Shown here in pieces: positions 1 to 12,689 of a stretch of DNA of 64,000 nt. This DNA comes from Opisthorchis felineus (taxonomy: Eukaryota > Platyhelminthes > Trematoda > Opisthorchiida > Opisthorchiidae). Location of the stretch: NCBI GenBank assembly GCA_004794785.1, contig SJOL01002116.1:507298-571297 (forward strand). The letters run 5' to 3'. The notes under the pieces were generated by a model. The model had not been told where the DNA came from. It did no database searches and worked only from the letters and a program-made list of their open reading frames with translations. Position numbers and translations under genes: made by a program. Within the stretch, counting starts at the first letter, position 1. Each line of letters begins with the position of its first letter.

Positions 1-2427
1 TGTCAGAACTATTGTGCGGCTATCAATGTGTCCTGCAACCCCAGGGCCCAGCCATTGATACATAGCAAGCTTAGTCACCCGCTCCTCCGTTTGCGTCTGT
101 TTCTCCACTCTCATTTCTAGCCACACTCCAGATCCCAGCCATTTGGGGGGGAATAGCTGGCCTCACTCAGCAAATCACCCAGATGGAAAGGGGTTTTCCG
201 TCCTCTCAGCTGACTGGTCAGTTTGCAAAGAACATGAGGAAGGCCGCCGCTCTTGTTTAAACCGGTTCAATTAGAGACCCAGCTAGCGTCTTCATTCGCG
301 TCTTCCCATATTTCCATAAAACCTCACTGACCACGGGCATAAATCTTCGTTGTCCTTTGTGTTTTTATTCCCTACTGAGGGCTATATGCCCAGACTGATT
401 CTTTCAAAAAGGGCTCCATCGTTCCCGGTCAAATTTTACATAACAAATCATCACCCGCGAACAAGCCGTTCTTACCACCCAAACTGTCCTACCTCTCTCA
501 TATCCGAAAAGCCGAGGAACTGCTCCTTCGCTATCGAACTGGGTTCCGCCTTAAACACTTTAAGGTACCCACCGAGCCATGCACTATCTCCCAATTGCAG
601 GCAAATACCTACCCACAACCTCAACCAGTTGGATGGTGTCACGGTTGATTGGTTATGGATGTCCAAACCTACTCTCAGGGTGTTGACAAATTACAGCCCA
701 GGCCACCACAAACAGCCTAACTGCCTTATGCTAAGACAGCCCCTACCACGTCTGGTTTGGCTCCCCACTTTGCATTTAAGTCGTTCCCGGTCGTCAACAC
801 ATCTTTTCCCAGCACAACCAACTAACCCGCAGCTTAAATAAACCGATCCCCGTTTGGTCAGTGACACGTCCTGTTGTCCCAGGAATCGGCTTGAACTCCC
901 CCCACCCACTTCACTGAAAAACCCCAAAATTCGCCACACCACCCTGACCTTCTTCATCCACGGATCCTCGCTCAGGCGATGCCTCCGACCGTTCCAGTCA
1001 ACCATCGCCTCATTACGTGTTTCTGGTACGGTAACTGTCCCAGACCGACGACCACAAACCTACACGCCTTTCCAAGAACATACACTCCCTGTGTCCTCAG
1101 TTTGTTCGCCGCCTCCCAGCGTCGCGCGTTACCTTTCAAGGGTTCGGCCAATCCTACGCCGTATAGTGAGTCCGTGATGTCACCGACTTCCCCAGAAATG
1201 GCTGATGCTCGTCTACGATAACCGCGTCAGTATCTCGAACAGGTCCATCAAGCTGCGTGAGCATGTACTCCGACTTTCTGTGGGCTTTACCTGCCAAACC
1301 CGAATTTGACTCACCACCGAAATTGACAACAACGTGGTAAATCTGTGGTTCGGCTTTAGTTTGTAGGTAAAATTAGTTTACGCTGAAAAGCCGAAAGACA
1401 CTCGACAGCTGTTGCTGCCTGGACAGTGACTTGTAGGGAGAACGTTACTCCCGGCAACTCTAGTTCGTCCGCTCAAGCTAACGGCCTTTTACTGACATAT
1501 TGCAGTCAAGTGCCCGGTCCGGTAAGTTACAGATACTAGGGCCCGCCTTTTGCCACTGATCCACACGTTGCATCCCGAGGAATTAATCGGTAAATAACCA
1601 TGAGGTGTCAGTTATTCGGCACTAACTCAGTAAGTTATGGAAAAGGTAATAGACATTCTGGAGAACATTCCCCAGAAATGCCCTGGGCACTTTGTGAACG
1701 GACGAGCCTTTGGACCTACGGCACTTATGTGAGCTGTAGCTGGAAAGATCGAGGGCTTTGATATTTGCGTGTTTAATACATGGTTTACCAGACTGAAGGC
1801 TTAATTAAAACGTGTCCTCTGAAAGGTGGCTGAGAAAAATGCGGTAACTCCCCCATCAATTTTAGCCCAAAATCATCAGTAAGACTCTAAAAGTGTGGAA
1901 GTCTTACGGATAACATGATAGAACTCTGGGGGCCCGTGTCATCGCTGTCCTACGTCACTGCAACTAGTTGTTAAATGAGGGCATTGTGGGCGAAGTGCGG
2001 CGCCTCCGTTCTCGAGGTGCCAGCAACTCCCACATTCCCTCTTTCTTGTTCTCTGAATGCTTGCGTGGACTTTTGGTGCCACCGACTCGCAGGCTCTGCC
2101 AGTACCATTGACGTCGTGGTCGGCGTTCACAGATGCTTACAGAAAATTTCCCTGTAATCACTGATTGCTTCCACCTGTTAGTCGGCGCTCAGCCTCCAAG
2201 GGTTTTGTACAGCGATCACCGGCAAATCGCGTGTCGGACCTCTGCTCTAATTCTGGCTACCTGATATTGCCTGATATCAGTCGATCCCACTGACAGATCC
2301 CACCTGAGGCCGTTCAAACACTTCTGCGGCCTCGAAAGACCCCTGTAGGATATGCCCTCTTTCATGGCACCAGTGGTGCTGCCCCATGCGGTGTCCTTCA
2401 GCATATGGAAATCCCGGATATGTGTCA
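1..2427. other. Region without a recognised gene
   Basis: Open frames here (the longest is 163 codons at 350-841 on +) have no motif I can place. They are proline- and serine-rich in a C-rich stretch, as chance frames often are. The segment directly precedes a gypsy-type reverse transcriptase relic, so part of it could be the decayed gag/protease portion of that element. I could not find a protease motif or an LTR to support this. Confidence 0.4.
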
Positions 2428-2935
2428 AAGACCAACCCCACGTTGCTAAAGCTGAAATTGACCAGCTGCTATAAGTCTTAATCGTCGGCCCCTCCAAAAT
2501 TTCTGGAGTTTCAGACTTACACGCGGCCACTGCGAGCGGCATCATCATAGTGCTTACATGGCGCCCATTTGAGTCATAGATCACGGTCACCACCCAGTTC
2601 CACGCACCTGCAACCATACTGGGCTGGCGGTCAAATTCTCTGTATTCAGAAAAGTAGCCCTGGTGTGTCAAGCATCAGATAGCAACAGCACCTCAGAAAT
2701 TACGGAGGCCGAATATCGCCACACCACCCGGTCTACTTCACCTACGTAGAATGCCAATTAGTTGAAGGAACGCCCCCCAGATATTTCAGCACATCACCGC
2801 CTACATCATCTGCGCGAAGAGTTTTACCCGTTTACACGTAGATGAATTCTTGATCACAGGTTCTGAAAAGCGTTTACCCACACTGTCCCAAACGCTGATG
2901 CAACTGGCAAATTTGGTTGTTTCAGATGCCTTGTC
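2428..2935 (+). mobile_element. Ty3/gypsy LTR-retrotransposon reverse transcriptase relic
   Basis: One reading frame carries, in order and at the usual spacing, an AKAEID-x-LL block, a GPSK block, HQIATAP, then IATPPGLL followed by RRMP, RNAPQIFQ and HVDEFLI. These match the Ty3/gypsy pattern AKAEFD..LL, RPS, YHQIPVAPED, TPFGL..F.RMPFGLRNAAQTFQRF and Y(V/I)DDLLI. The catalytic YxDD block is changed to VDEF, and in-frame stops interrupt the frame at least three times, so it is dead. RNase H, integrase and LTRs were not found on either side. CsRn1-like affiliation is an inference from the host group. Confidence 0.75.
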
Positions 2936-5370
2936 ACGCGTCAATGCCCGCGGCGACAGATCGGAACCTGCCTAAAACGCGTAGGGATAACACATCACAA
3001 TGATTACGTGGTTCGACTGGCCCTTTCCTGTGTGTGCGGCGCACGTCTCTACCGTTAGATGGAAGCCTCCTTTGCTGTTACTTGTTGCTGGCACTTCCGG
3101 GTCAGGCGGTGTTCAGTATTACGTGACGCTTAGCTTGTGAAGTCATGCTCGGTCTGCTGCAGCCCGGTCAAACGCTTTGAGTTGCCCTACACTAACCTCG
3201 GCCTCCGTCAGTGGGCCCAAATTTGCACATGCTACCAAGGCCCTGAAAGACACCAACATGTCATCGTCCTATGGAGGACTTTTGGGACGCTTGACATCCA
3301 CCCTTGTCTCATTTGAAGCAGGTCGTCGATTCAGTGGTATGCATCAATTGTTCCCCTCATTTGTCAGGAGCTTTTCTTATAAAGGACCGGTTCCACTGTC
3401 TTCGTGCAGACAGTTCAAGAGTGGTTTTTAAAAACAATAAATATACAGCAGTCTTTTTGCAAACCCAAGACAAAATCTCGAAAGCAGGCTAACTGGGTCA
3501 CGCTTTTTGCAATCAAGGCATTGCGCCTGACAGCCCAGATGTTTAATCAGGGAACTGGTATCTGGGAGCACACCAGCGAAGCCAGAAGTGCACATAAACG
3601 GCCGACTTACTCTCACACGGGAAATTTTCTCATGAACACCCACAAGGGAGATCTTGTATTTTATAGGTCTGAGCGGCGAAGATGTAGAGCTCAAGAGGAT
3701 GGCTCACGATTCCTTTCATTTAAGAGGATCAACCACCCAAAAGTACGCTAATGAAACCTCCCCGAGTGGTAATGAAATGCTTGCTAGTCAATTTCCACGC
3801 TCGGCAAGCAGATCAACAGCCACCTGGCGAACTATCAACATATACGTTACGCCAACCAACCAAGATTTCGGTCACATCAGCGGGCCACGGATTAAAGGAG
3901 GTCGCTTGGGTGCACGAGACACCATCGAAGCCTGTTGTGTTCCAAAGCGCAGAGGTTTACAGAGGGTAGACGGGCTTCTTCAGAAAACTACCGTGTGGCG
4001 ACAATTTTTGCAGGCTTATGCCATGCGCTGTTGTTCAGAAACACTTTGCATTTCGACGGAAGGGTCGCCCTGACCTGCGGTACTCTGTTGAGGGCGGGCA
4101 ATCGGAGGCACGGCAAAAAATGGGTCCGAAATAATTTGGGGAGAGTTACATGGAAGATGTTGAGGAATCTCATCAGATCTTTGGATGGGCGGGGGATAAT
4201 CAAGTAGGGAAAGGACGGGAAACAATCCAAACACTCAAGTGTTTGTGTTGACCATCTTAGGGAGTGGTTTTGACGCTGGTTTCTGCATACCAAAGATAGG
4301 AAGTGTGTTGATCCGGACGGACACATGGAGAGTTTTGTAAGGGCTCGTTTAATTTTCGCTTGTGGCCTATGGGGTGTTGACTTGGCTAGCGCACAGTGAC
4401 GTACAACGGTCGTGGCGCAATAACTGTATTTCCCAAACGTTTAGCGGAAGAAGTCCACAATAAAAGAATAGCTTGACATCCAGCAGTGATTTCTGCTGGT
4501 TTTCACTAGTGACAGAACGAAGGGGCAAATGCGAGACACCGACGATTGGTTTGTAACACCAGTTAAAGGCAAAGCTAAAAAGTCAATTACGAAAGCAAAG
4601 ACCTAACCTGAAATGTTCACATTGGCGGGATAGCAGTGTGTAGAAAGATATCGAGCGCGCGAGGAGCCTCGAAGTTAATGTACCCAGAGTTGAACGAGCA
4701 CATTAAATTTGAAGAATTCGGTTTGTGAGATATAAAGAAAATGCACGAAAATGGCGCTGAGCTGGACAGAAGAGGCTGCTTCTAGGCGGATAATGGAACA
4801 GAAATTTTTAAAAACATTTTCATCATTTTCCGAGACTTTCGTGCCAGCCTGACGGGACAAAAGTTACCGAGTACCCTTTACAGCTAGGCAGGTGGAAGGA
4901 GTGAATGGCCGGTAGCCTCAGTGAGGGTAGGAAGTTTATATGGTGGGACTAAATCGCCGGCACTTTTAATGGAGGTTCTTAGGTAGATGGTTCTTGCGTC
5001 TGGGTTAGCTTGGAAGCGGGCTTCGGCAGTTATGTCGTTGGATAGCCGGCGGGAGTGTCAGTGAGTGGCGTGGCTGTGTAAGGGTTATTAAGGTCCTTGG
5101 ACGCATCTTGTGGTAAGAGTTTAAGTGTGCCGTCCAAAGTTTGTAGGGACAGAGGGCTTGGTTTTTCTTAGGGATATAAGACATCGGTAAGCCAGTTTTG
5201 AGGAAGCCTTTCTGCGGACCATTATTTGCACATTGTAAAGTTTTATTGCATTGGCTATGCCTCGACGGGGTCCGCGATGAGTTGGAAAGGTCCCCATTGC
5301 GCTAGGTCCTAATATTTTGTTTTGGGCCCAGAGTTTCGGGACACAGGCTAGGTACCATCTTTCCTTCTCT
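2936..5370. other. Region without a recognised gene
   Basis: Several open frames of 70-139 codons occur between 3.2 and 4.3 kb on both strands, overlapping one another. None has a motif I recognise. It may contain further decayed gypsy sequence, but nothing supports that directly. No RNA gene or tandem repeat was seen. Confidence 0.4.
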
Positions 5371-5603
5371 GATCATGCCTCAATCGGCATGTTCCTTACA
5401 AGTTGGGAAATAAACCTATTACTATTATTATTTTGGTTTTATTACATCGGATAATGCCGACTGCTTGTGACGCTGCCACTTTTCCACGCAATCCCCTGTA
5501 CCGACAACCCCCTCAGTCATGCTTTTATTCTGACTGTAACATTATGATCATGCCTGACAGTATTCCACCCACGAGTTGGGAATAAACATTATTATTATTA
5601 TAG
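5371..5603 (+). repeat. Short AATAAAC-(ATT)n interspersed element, copy 1
   Basis: The unit reads GATCATGCC..., then an (ATT)-rich stretch, a C-rich body and TCTGACTGTAAC. A second GATCATGCCTGAC block follows, then GTTGGGAATAAACATT and an (ATT)n tail. An inverted copy lies 257 bp downstream. AATAAA immediately before the ATT tail suggests a polyadenylated, non-autonomous retroelement. No pol III boxes were recognised, so SINE status is unproven. Confidence 0.65.
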
Positions 5604-5860
5604 ACTTGACCACACCTAAACCGGCATGGGTAGGAAAACACAGTTACTATGACCTTTTCTTTCCTCTGGGGATTATATCAAGCTTGGACAAGATCAGGCA
5701 AAAACAGAACTATGGAGGGCAAAGCATGAGGCATCCTGCCTGGAACGTGATAAGAAAACTTCAAATTTTGGAAAATGAGGAATCGGAACAACCGATCCCG
5801 TGAGGCAGCAGAATTGTCATGATCTGGCTGGTCAATTTGAACTAAGGCCTCTCAAACCGT

Positions 5861-6068
5861 TACTAATAATAATATAATGATAATGTTTATTCCCAACTGG
5901 TGTGTGGCATGCCGTCAGGCATGATCATAAGGTTACAGTCAGAATTAAAAATGACTGGCGGGGTTTGTGGGTACAGGGTAATGCTCGGAAAGGGGGCATT
6001 GTCATAAATATTGGGCATTAACAATAATAATAGTAACCTGTATGAAGCATGCTGATTGAGGCATGATC
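5861..6068 (-). repeat. Short AATAAAC-(ATT)n interspersed element, inverted copy 2
   Basis: Read on the minus strand this has the same blocks in the same order as 5,371-5,603: GATCATGCCTCAATC, ATTATTATTG, the CTGTACCCACAA body segment, TCTGACTGTAACCTTATG, GATCATGCCTGACGGC, GTTGGGAATAAACATTAT and an AT-rich tail. The two copies form a long imperfect inverted repeat around a spacer of about 257 bp. Confidence 0.65.
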
Positions 6069-6869
6069 AGGTCGTTACAACCTGAACGCGACAGGTAACA
6101 ACACAGCGGGCATGCTTATTATGTGAAAAGTCACAACAGTTATGGGAACCGAAAAAAGGAGGACAATGGGCATGAAGCACGACTAGGTCAAAGATGAAGC
6201 CTGCTGACCTGAACTGAAACTAAAAACCGTTGCAGGCCATGAGTGACCTTGAGCGGCCGAGTAAATGGCTAGGGTTACCAAATGCAAAAATGGAGATGGA
6301 GGTTGAAGAATTCAATCTGGAGTCAAATGGCAAGTTTTGTCTCAAAAATATGGTTTAAATTGAAACTGGGTGGATTCACTGGCGTCACTGTTGCAGGGAG
6401 GTCAGGTGTAAAGGGTAGTTTTGATGGGGAGATGGTGCAAATGCATGGGACCAATCGAACACCGTAAATGAATTTGAACTTTTGGAAGAGGCAAACCGAA
6501 ATTGCGGCAGGAATCTAGGTTTGTGATGTCCAAACGATATGTTCAGCGGCTTCGAACGAGGCGGTTGGGCCCAGGTGAAAATTTTGTTCGTGGTTGCGAT
6601 TACAGGGTCGAGTGGGCAAGAGGCTGCGGTCAAAATTCTGAAGAAAGTAGTTGCGGGAGTGCCATGAGACTGGGTATGGCAGTGCCATGCCATCATTGCA
6701 CTGACATACTTCGGTTTCTGGACAGCCCCGTGACGGTCGTCATGGTTGTCGCAATCTGACAGGGGATACGCATTTCCGTGGCAGCTGGATGCGGATTAGA
6801 CGAGAAGACTGACACAAATAGAGTCAGGCCGATGCAGAGTCACGGGAAATTTCCAATCAGTAGGGGGAC
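6069..6869. other. Region without a recognised gene
   Basis: Only short overlapping frames are present, the longest being 103 codons at 6,385-6,696 on the minus strand. None carries a family motif that I can identify. Confidence 0.35.
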
Positions 6870-7500
6870 ATGTGAGTGTAGACCGCGGACAAGCCAGATT
6901 GAATGAACAACGGCTGCACGGGGCGTTTGCGCAACTACATCGAAGTTTGAAGCATGCACTAATTCACATGGCAGAGAACACGCTGGTATTTATGGACAGC
7001 TTAACCCAAGCTAAGGACGAACTAGTATCTGATGTCATATTTTTCGACAACTTGTAAGCATTTGATCGACTCCCAGACGTCCCGCTGCTCCACAAACTCA
7101 AGTCTTACGGGATTCTGGTGGAAATTCTACGCTGAATTAAGGCGTTCCTCTTAGGCAGAACATTCTGAGTGAAAGTAGGCTTGACCCACTCTTCTTCGGC
7201 GCCTGCCTCCATTGAAGTTCCACAAGGCTCCGTTTTTGGACCACTGCTGTTTCTGATCTACATCAGCAACCTTCCTGACGTTCCTTAAGGTCCGTGTCTA
7301 CCTTTCGCAGACGACTATTGCCCAGTTCAAATCACTATTAGACGCTTTTTTATGCAAATCATCGCGCTGGCGAACTTATTGCTCCGCGCTGAGAACTTAA
7401 AGAGTAGTGCTTCACCATTTTTCCGTTTGGGCCTTTCAGTTGAGCGGCAGCCGCTGAACGTCAAGAGCAAAACCGACCCGGAAAACTTAGGCAAATGCCT
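6870..7500 (+). mobile_element. CR1/Jockey-like LINE reverse transcriptase fragment
   Basis: Translation gives VSDVIFFDNL*AFDRLP, then [44 protein letters not shown] and LPFADDY. This is the classic non-LTR series from RT domain 3 (FDFSKAFDRVPH) through domain 4 ([21 protein letters not shown]) to the FADD catalytic block. Frame stops at the start of domain 3, before domain 4 and after the domain 4 block show it is decayed. It ends where a second LINE with its own endonuclease begins near 7.56 kb, so it is a separate insertion truncated at both ends. Confidence 0.85.
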
Positions 7501-7559
7501 TAATCCAGTGTATCAGTCCGCTAATCCGTGAAAAGCCTGAAACCACCGCTGAGGCTTTG

Positions 7560-10250
7560 CGGCCTTGGAACTGCATTCGAAATCACAAATCGCCATTATC
7601 GCCATCGCACGATCAAGTCGGATTTGTGTGACCGAATCATGGCTGTCAGTTGAAGCTCCAGACACGGCTGTTTCAATCCCTGGTTGTAATATCAACCGCT
7701 CTGACAGGAGAAACTCAAAGATTTGGAGGCTGTTCCATCCATTCCAAACCGGAACTTCGTGCAACCCCCATTGATCATTCTAAACTAGAAGGGATTCCAG
7801 AGGCCATATGGATCTGTATAGAACAGACAAAGTACCTGTACTAGTAGGCTGTATCTATCCACCACCGCCCCCTCTCACGCGTCTATTGCTGACGTGTTCC
7901 GTATTATCTTCGCTGAACATGCCCTTCTTTATTCGTCTAAAGTTGTGCTGGGTGACTTCAACCTACCGGATAATTCCTGGTCTCCCACTACGGCCCCTAC
8001 TCTTTACGCCTCGCTGCTTGCCCAGCTTAGTGTAGAGGGCTGTTTCCAGGTTGTACGTAGCTCAACTCGTGGCCTACATACCTTGGACTTAATATTCTCA
8101 AGTGAGGGTCATCTGGCTACGGCCGCAGTTGGCCCATGGTTCCCAGAAAGCAATCACTGCGTCGTTTTGTGCAAAGCAGTCAAATATGGCGCAAGTGCTC
8201 CTCCGAGTCCTTCTATCTTCTACTTCTTTTACTGGCTTTTTCATCCTTGATGGCCTCCCGAGACTGGAGCGACTTCTTCCTCTCAACAAACACAACGCAT
8301 CTGCGACATCTACAAGAGCCTGCTGACCGCTCTCTACCTTGCTTCTCCTATTAAAAGTTTTCACCCTGGTATCTCTCGCCGTGACAAGTTACTAAAAACC
8401 TTGGATACCAAAATACACCGAGCTGGCAGAGAATATCGGAAATCTGTGAATTTCCCATTAATACTCCACATCAGCAAGCTCTCAACTGACCGAGAGTCCT
8501 TACAGGTATCCGCCGAATGCCGTGAAGAGAGCACCGCTCTCGTAGCCCCTTCTCAGCCGTCTTTTCAGTAGGCGCTGTACCCCAAACAATCCCCCAGTTA
8601 CTTGTCTGCCTTCCACCGACGGTAGTTTTATCACCGATCCTGTCAGTATATCCAACCACCTTGACGCCTACTTTGCCAGCTGCTACTCACCCCCTCCCAA
8701 ACTCAATCCCGCAATCCCTGCCGCATATATTACACCTCCACAACAGAGTAACCGCCCGTCTCTTAGCAACGTAACCATCTCCCTAGCTGATTTATCAGCC
8801 CTTCTGTAGATCTTCAATGGCTCCGCCGTTCCGGGGGGAAACGGCATACCATCCAGTGCCCTGAGACATGGCAGTCAAGATGTCAAAACCATTGTCCTAA
8901 ATCTTTTTACTCACTCAGTTAACTCTGGAATCGTCCCCACCCAGTGGAAACAATCTTTCGTCCACCCTCATTTCAAATCTGGATCTAGGCAAACTACTTC
9001 CAACCACAGAGGGATCCGTCTTACCCGTCCTTCAATGCGAACCCTTGAACCTCTGGTCAAGGGCCCGTTAGCCAGGTTCCTCTTAGCCACAAATTCCATA
9101 GATGACCGACAGTACGGATTCCTGTCAATGGCTGACCGCTTCGCTTCTATGAGACTTTCATAGCAACGTACGATTCCGGGCACTTTATTTTAACAGTCTA
9201 TTTGGATATCCAAAAAGCTTTGACCAGGTCCCCCAAACATCCTTGCTGAAGGAACTTAGTTCTGTTGGCATCAATGGATCCTTATTTCAGTGGTTCACCC
9301 CCTACCTACATGATAGGGCACATGACACAAATTGGTGACAGACAGTCATCATAATATCGATCAACAGTGGGGTCATTCAAGGGAGCGCGCCAGGCCCAAT
9401 CCTCCTCCTAATGTATATCAACGACGTCTTCTGCGCCGTATCCCATGGTAAACACCTCCTTTTAGCGTACGATATAAAAATCGCTTACACATTTCCCCCT
9501 TCTGCTAAAACTCTTGCCTTTTGCCAGCTCCAACATGACTTAGACTCTCTGACTGGCTGGTCAAGTGCCTACAGCCTAAGATTCTCTTCTTCAAAGTTCC
9601 ACATAATTTCCTGCCGCTGCCCCGTCTCAGCTGGTAGGTTCACAATTAATCGAAACCATGCCACTCATTCCACAGAAACCAAAGACATTTATCTCAGATA
9701 CTCTTGTACCTTTGGCTTTTCTCATCGGGTCCAGTTCCCAGTTGCCCGGGGACGTAGGCTCTGCCTTCTAATATTACACTCCTTTCACAATTTTCGTGCT
9801 ATGCGGGCAACCAATTGCGGAATTATATCCTGCTTTCCTTTCCATTTATGCCCAAAGCTTTAGGCTAGCACTTGAGATCGTTCAACGTTCATTCACCAGA
9901 ATGTTCTTCACACAGTTAAGTCCTCTCTCTCCTACCGCTCCCGCTGCGTAATCTTGCGCCTTTAACCACCATGGCTTAGGCAGTTAAAGCAAAATCTTAT
10001 TCTATCACACTGTCTACTGCACCGAAATGCCTTTATAGAGGGGCTAGGCCAAACGTTAATTCACGTCTTTGCTATAGATGCCGTAACTTTTGCAACCTCT
10101 TAGTGCTCTTGCCAACTCGTAATAACATACGCCGTTACTTCCGCTTGTTAGCTACGTGCGCATCTGGAACAGTTTCCCGAACATTTTTGAAATAAAACAC
10201 TTCATCGTACTTTTTCGCAGTCCGTGGATAAATTCCTTGTAAAGCTGCCG
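7560..10250 (+). mobile_element. CR1/Jockey-like LINE with endonuclease and reverse transcriptase, decayed
   Basis: The order is that of a near-complete LINE ORF2. An APE-endonuclease start lies at 7,600-7,700 (ICVTESWLS, AVSIPGCNINRSDR). GDFNLPDNSW is at about 7,950 and ESNHCVV at about 8,150. The RT N-terminal part is at 8.8-9.1 kb (SGIVPTQWK, HFKSGSRQTTSNHRGI, LTRPSMRTLEPLVKGPLARF). RT core remnants at 9.2-9.5 kb include IQKAFDQVP, an SAPGPILLLMYINDVF block and a decayed catalytic block. A C-terminal tail with CYRCRN lies at about 10.07 kb. Many frameshifts and stops make it non-functional. The 3' end is set only by loss of similarity. Confidence 0.85.
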
Positions 10251-12689
10251 CCGCCCTACTTACCGACCGACTTCTCCCGATCTCCTCTATGAATCAAGCC
10301 CAATGCACATTTGAGTTTAACGCCAATAGATTTAGTGGTCAAGTGAAATTTTCCGTTTTTATACCCTGCTACCCCCTAGACTTGTTTCAAGCGACGGTTG
10401 CCTGTTGAATGGCTGCTTTATCTGCGTGCATTTGCCACTAGGCCAGCATTTTTCCCAAACAACTTACACCTCGTTCTAGCCATGTCCCTGCCCTGGATTA
10501 CTCTGTCAGTTCTGACTAATGACCGGTGCTTTGATTTGCCTGGCTCTAACTAACATAAAACAAACCAAATTCAGAGCTTTTTCATTATTAGAGTGCATTA
10601 AAGGCCCAAAAACAGTCTGTCCGATGATGCACAGTGGATGAACTCCTTGTATGACCCCACAGACTACAAGGCACACATATAACATCGCGGTGTGCCTCTG
10701 CTTGACATAGTAGCTCACAACAAGGCTCCGTCGCCGTTTAGTCATAGTGCAAACGCTGTAAATATCTCCATTCGATTCCTGATGTCCGGTTGGTAGCTGC
10801 CATTTCATTTGCCTCTGACGCGACCCGCCTTTTACAGCGGCTGTTCGCTGTTTGCTTGTCCGAACCGACTGAGCTGTTTTACTGGCCCGGCCTACCCTCG
10901 ACCGGAAAAATATCTGGTAGCCAGGGTATTTTATTGTTACGCAAACCACAACTATGACTGCTCGGTGGCCTTCAACCTTGCAGATTTAGTTGCATGCACG
11001 AGGGATGAAAACTTCCTGTGGTGGTCGGGTATGCACTGCAGTGTGTCGCCTTGTTACGTTGCACAATGGTGCGTTCGTATACCCGCCACCCACATAATAG
11101 CATCAGTTCATCGACTATCTCCGGTGATTGAGCCTGGCCTTTAATTCAGGAAGTGGTCTTTGGCTTGTTCGCAAAAGTTTCATCACAAATCGTGGCGGTA
11201 TCATCAGTGAATTGTTAGGGAGCGAGGTTGTACGTGGCGATGGGTTGGCGATTGTGCACAACCACTGCGTTTCCTAAAAACGCACTGATGCTACTACCTT
11301 GATTGGCGATGAAACATTTTCAATCAAATTGCCCAGCTCGGCGAACAAGCCAACGATCATCTACGCTACCTGAGCTATCAACATTTTTTGCAATAGAAAA
11401 TTCGCGAAATCTATAAAAGAGCACTGTTATCTGTCTCCAGCTGGTGGTTTGGACTTTTTCCAGCTGTCATTTATCTGGCAACGCTTTACTCTACGGACGG
11501 TGGTAAACGGACCTTTCCTCTGTGAAAAAATCCAAAAAATGTACATAGGATATTCTTACATCAGCTTACAAAGCTGCGGCCATCTCCGTCCTGTTTGCGG
11601 TTGCACCTCACCGAAGCCTGTTTCGTCAACCAAAAACAACATACACGCTCCCAGCTGCTGCTCCTAGGGTGGTCACATATAATGAATAACTTTTAAAAAT
11701 TATAATAAAATTCCCAAACCTTCATTATTATCATTCAAAGCTAGCGTCTCCGGGTACAGGTGGCCCCTTGACTTACAATCACTATTCCCCTAAATTATGG
11801 TACCGTCCAACTTATGTAGCAACTTTCAGATAAACTGGTCCACCATTTTGAAGGTTCTATCCCCATCACTTTTTATATGCTCTCAGCATCAGAGACATCT
11901 GGGGAACCAGGTTCCTGTGAGTGCGATTATGGACAGCCGCTAGTGCAGGCCGAGTGTGGAATACCGGAGAGCTTGTTCGAAAGACAGGCAGTTTGTGGAT
12001 AAGCTTTTCAAAGGTGAGCCCCCTGTGACTGGGTGTGGAAAGCTAAGGTGTTCTGCATTGCCACAGGGGTTAGCAGGTTTAATAATAAGTCTATTTTCCA
12101 AATTGTAGGCAGCATACCGGCAAGATAGGGCCGACAATTAATAATTGATTATACACCAGATTTTTATTACAAGGGCCAGAAGTGGCACTCTCGTATGCTC
12201 CCTGTGATGGTGTGTTAGATATATCCTGTTCGTCTGTGTGTTCTTTTTCGCCCTGCTAAGCCCTTGTTTTCTAGGGCCTCAGTTTTCCTTCCCGTTGTTG
12301 AAAGTTTCACTGTTTGCTGCTTGTGGCTCGTAGAATGCCACAGTATTTTATTTCTAGGTTCACTGTTGTTCAAAGATATGCGGTGGGTATGCTTTGGCTT
12401 GTTCCTTTGGCTTCCATATTATACATGGTAATCAGGGTTACTTTATGAAGCCCCAGTGGGTCCCTCGGTCGTTTTGTCAAACTCTCAGGATGTATCACTT
12501 TTGACGACACTACAAAGAGGCTCGTTCTTACAGATGAATGTGCCCAGTGTTCAGCAGACAGCCTCGCGAAATGTTACACAGGATGAAGGCATATGGGTAG
12601 GCTTCCTGAGTCGGGTTTTTTTCTCTTAAGGATGCTTCCTTCGACTTGAGAGGCACAGGCGAAAAAAGCGTGTAGCACTGCTCTTCAAG
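10251..12689. other. Region without a recognised gene
   Basis: A 147-codon minus-strand frame (10,506-10,949) and a 111-codon plus-strand frame (10,809-11,144) overlap in opposite directions. Neither shows a known motif. An AT-rich patch lies at about 11,690-11,740. I see no RNA gene or repeat structure. Confidence 0.35.

Noticed and set aside
350..841. 163-codon plus-strand frame as a gene
   Set aside because: No motif, no supporting splice structure, and overlapping frames on the other strand; it is proline/serine-rich from base composition.
2216..2671. 151-codon minus-strand frame as a gene
   Set aside because: It is antisense to the gypsy reverse transcriptase relic, whose motifs are read on the plus strand.
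10506..10949. 147-codon minus-strand frame as a gene
   Set aside because: No recognisable domain, and it is overlapped by a similar plus-strand frame; chance is sufficient.
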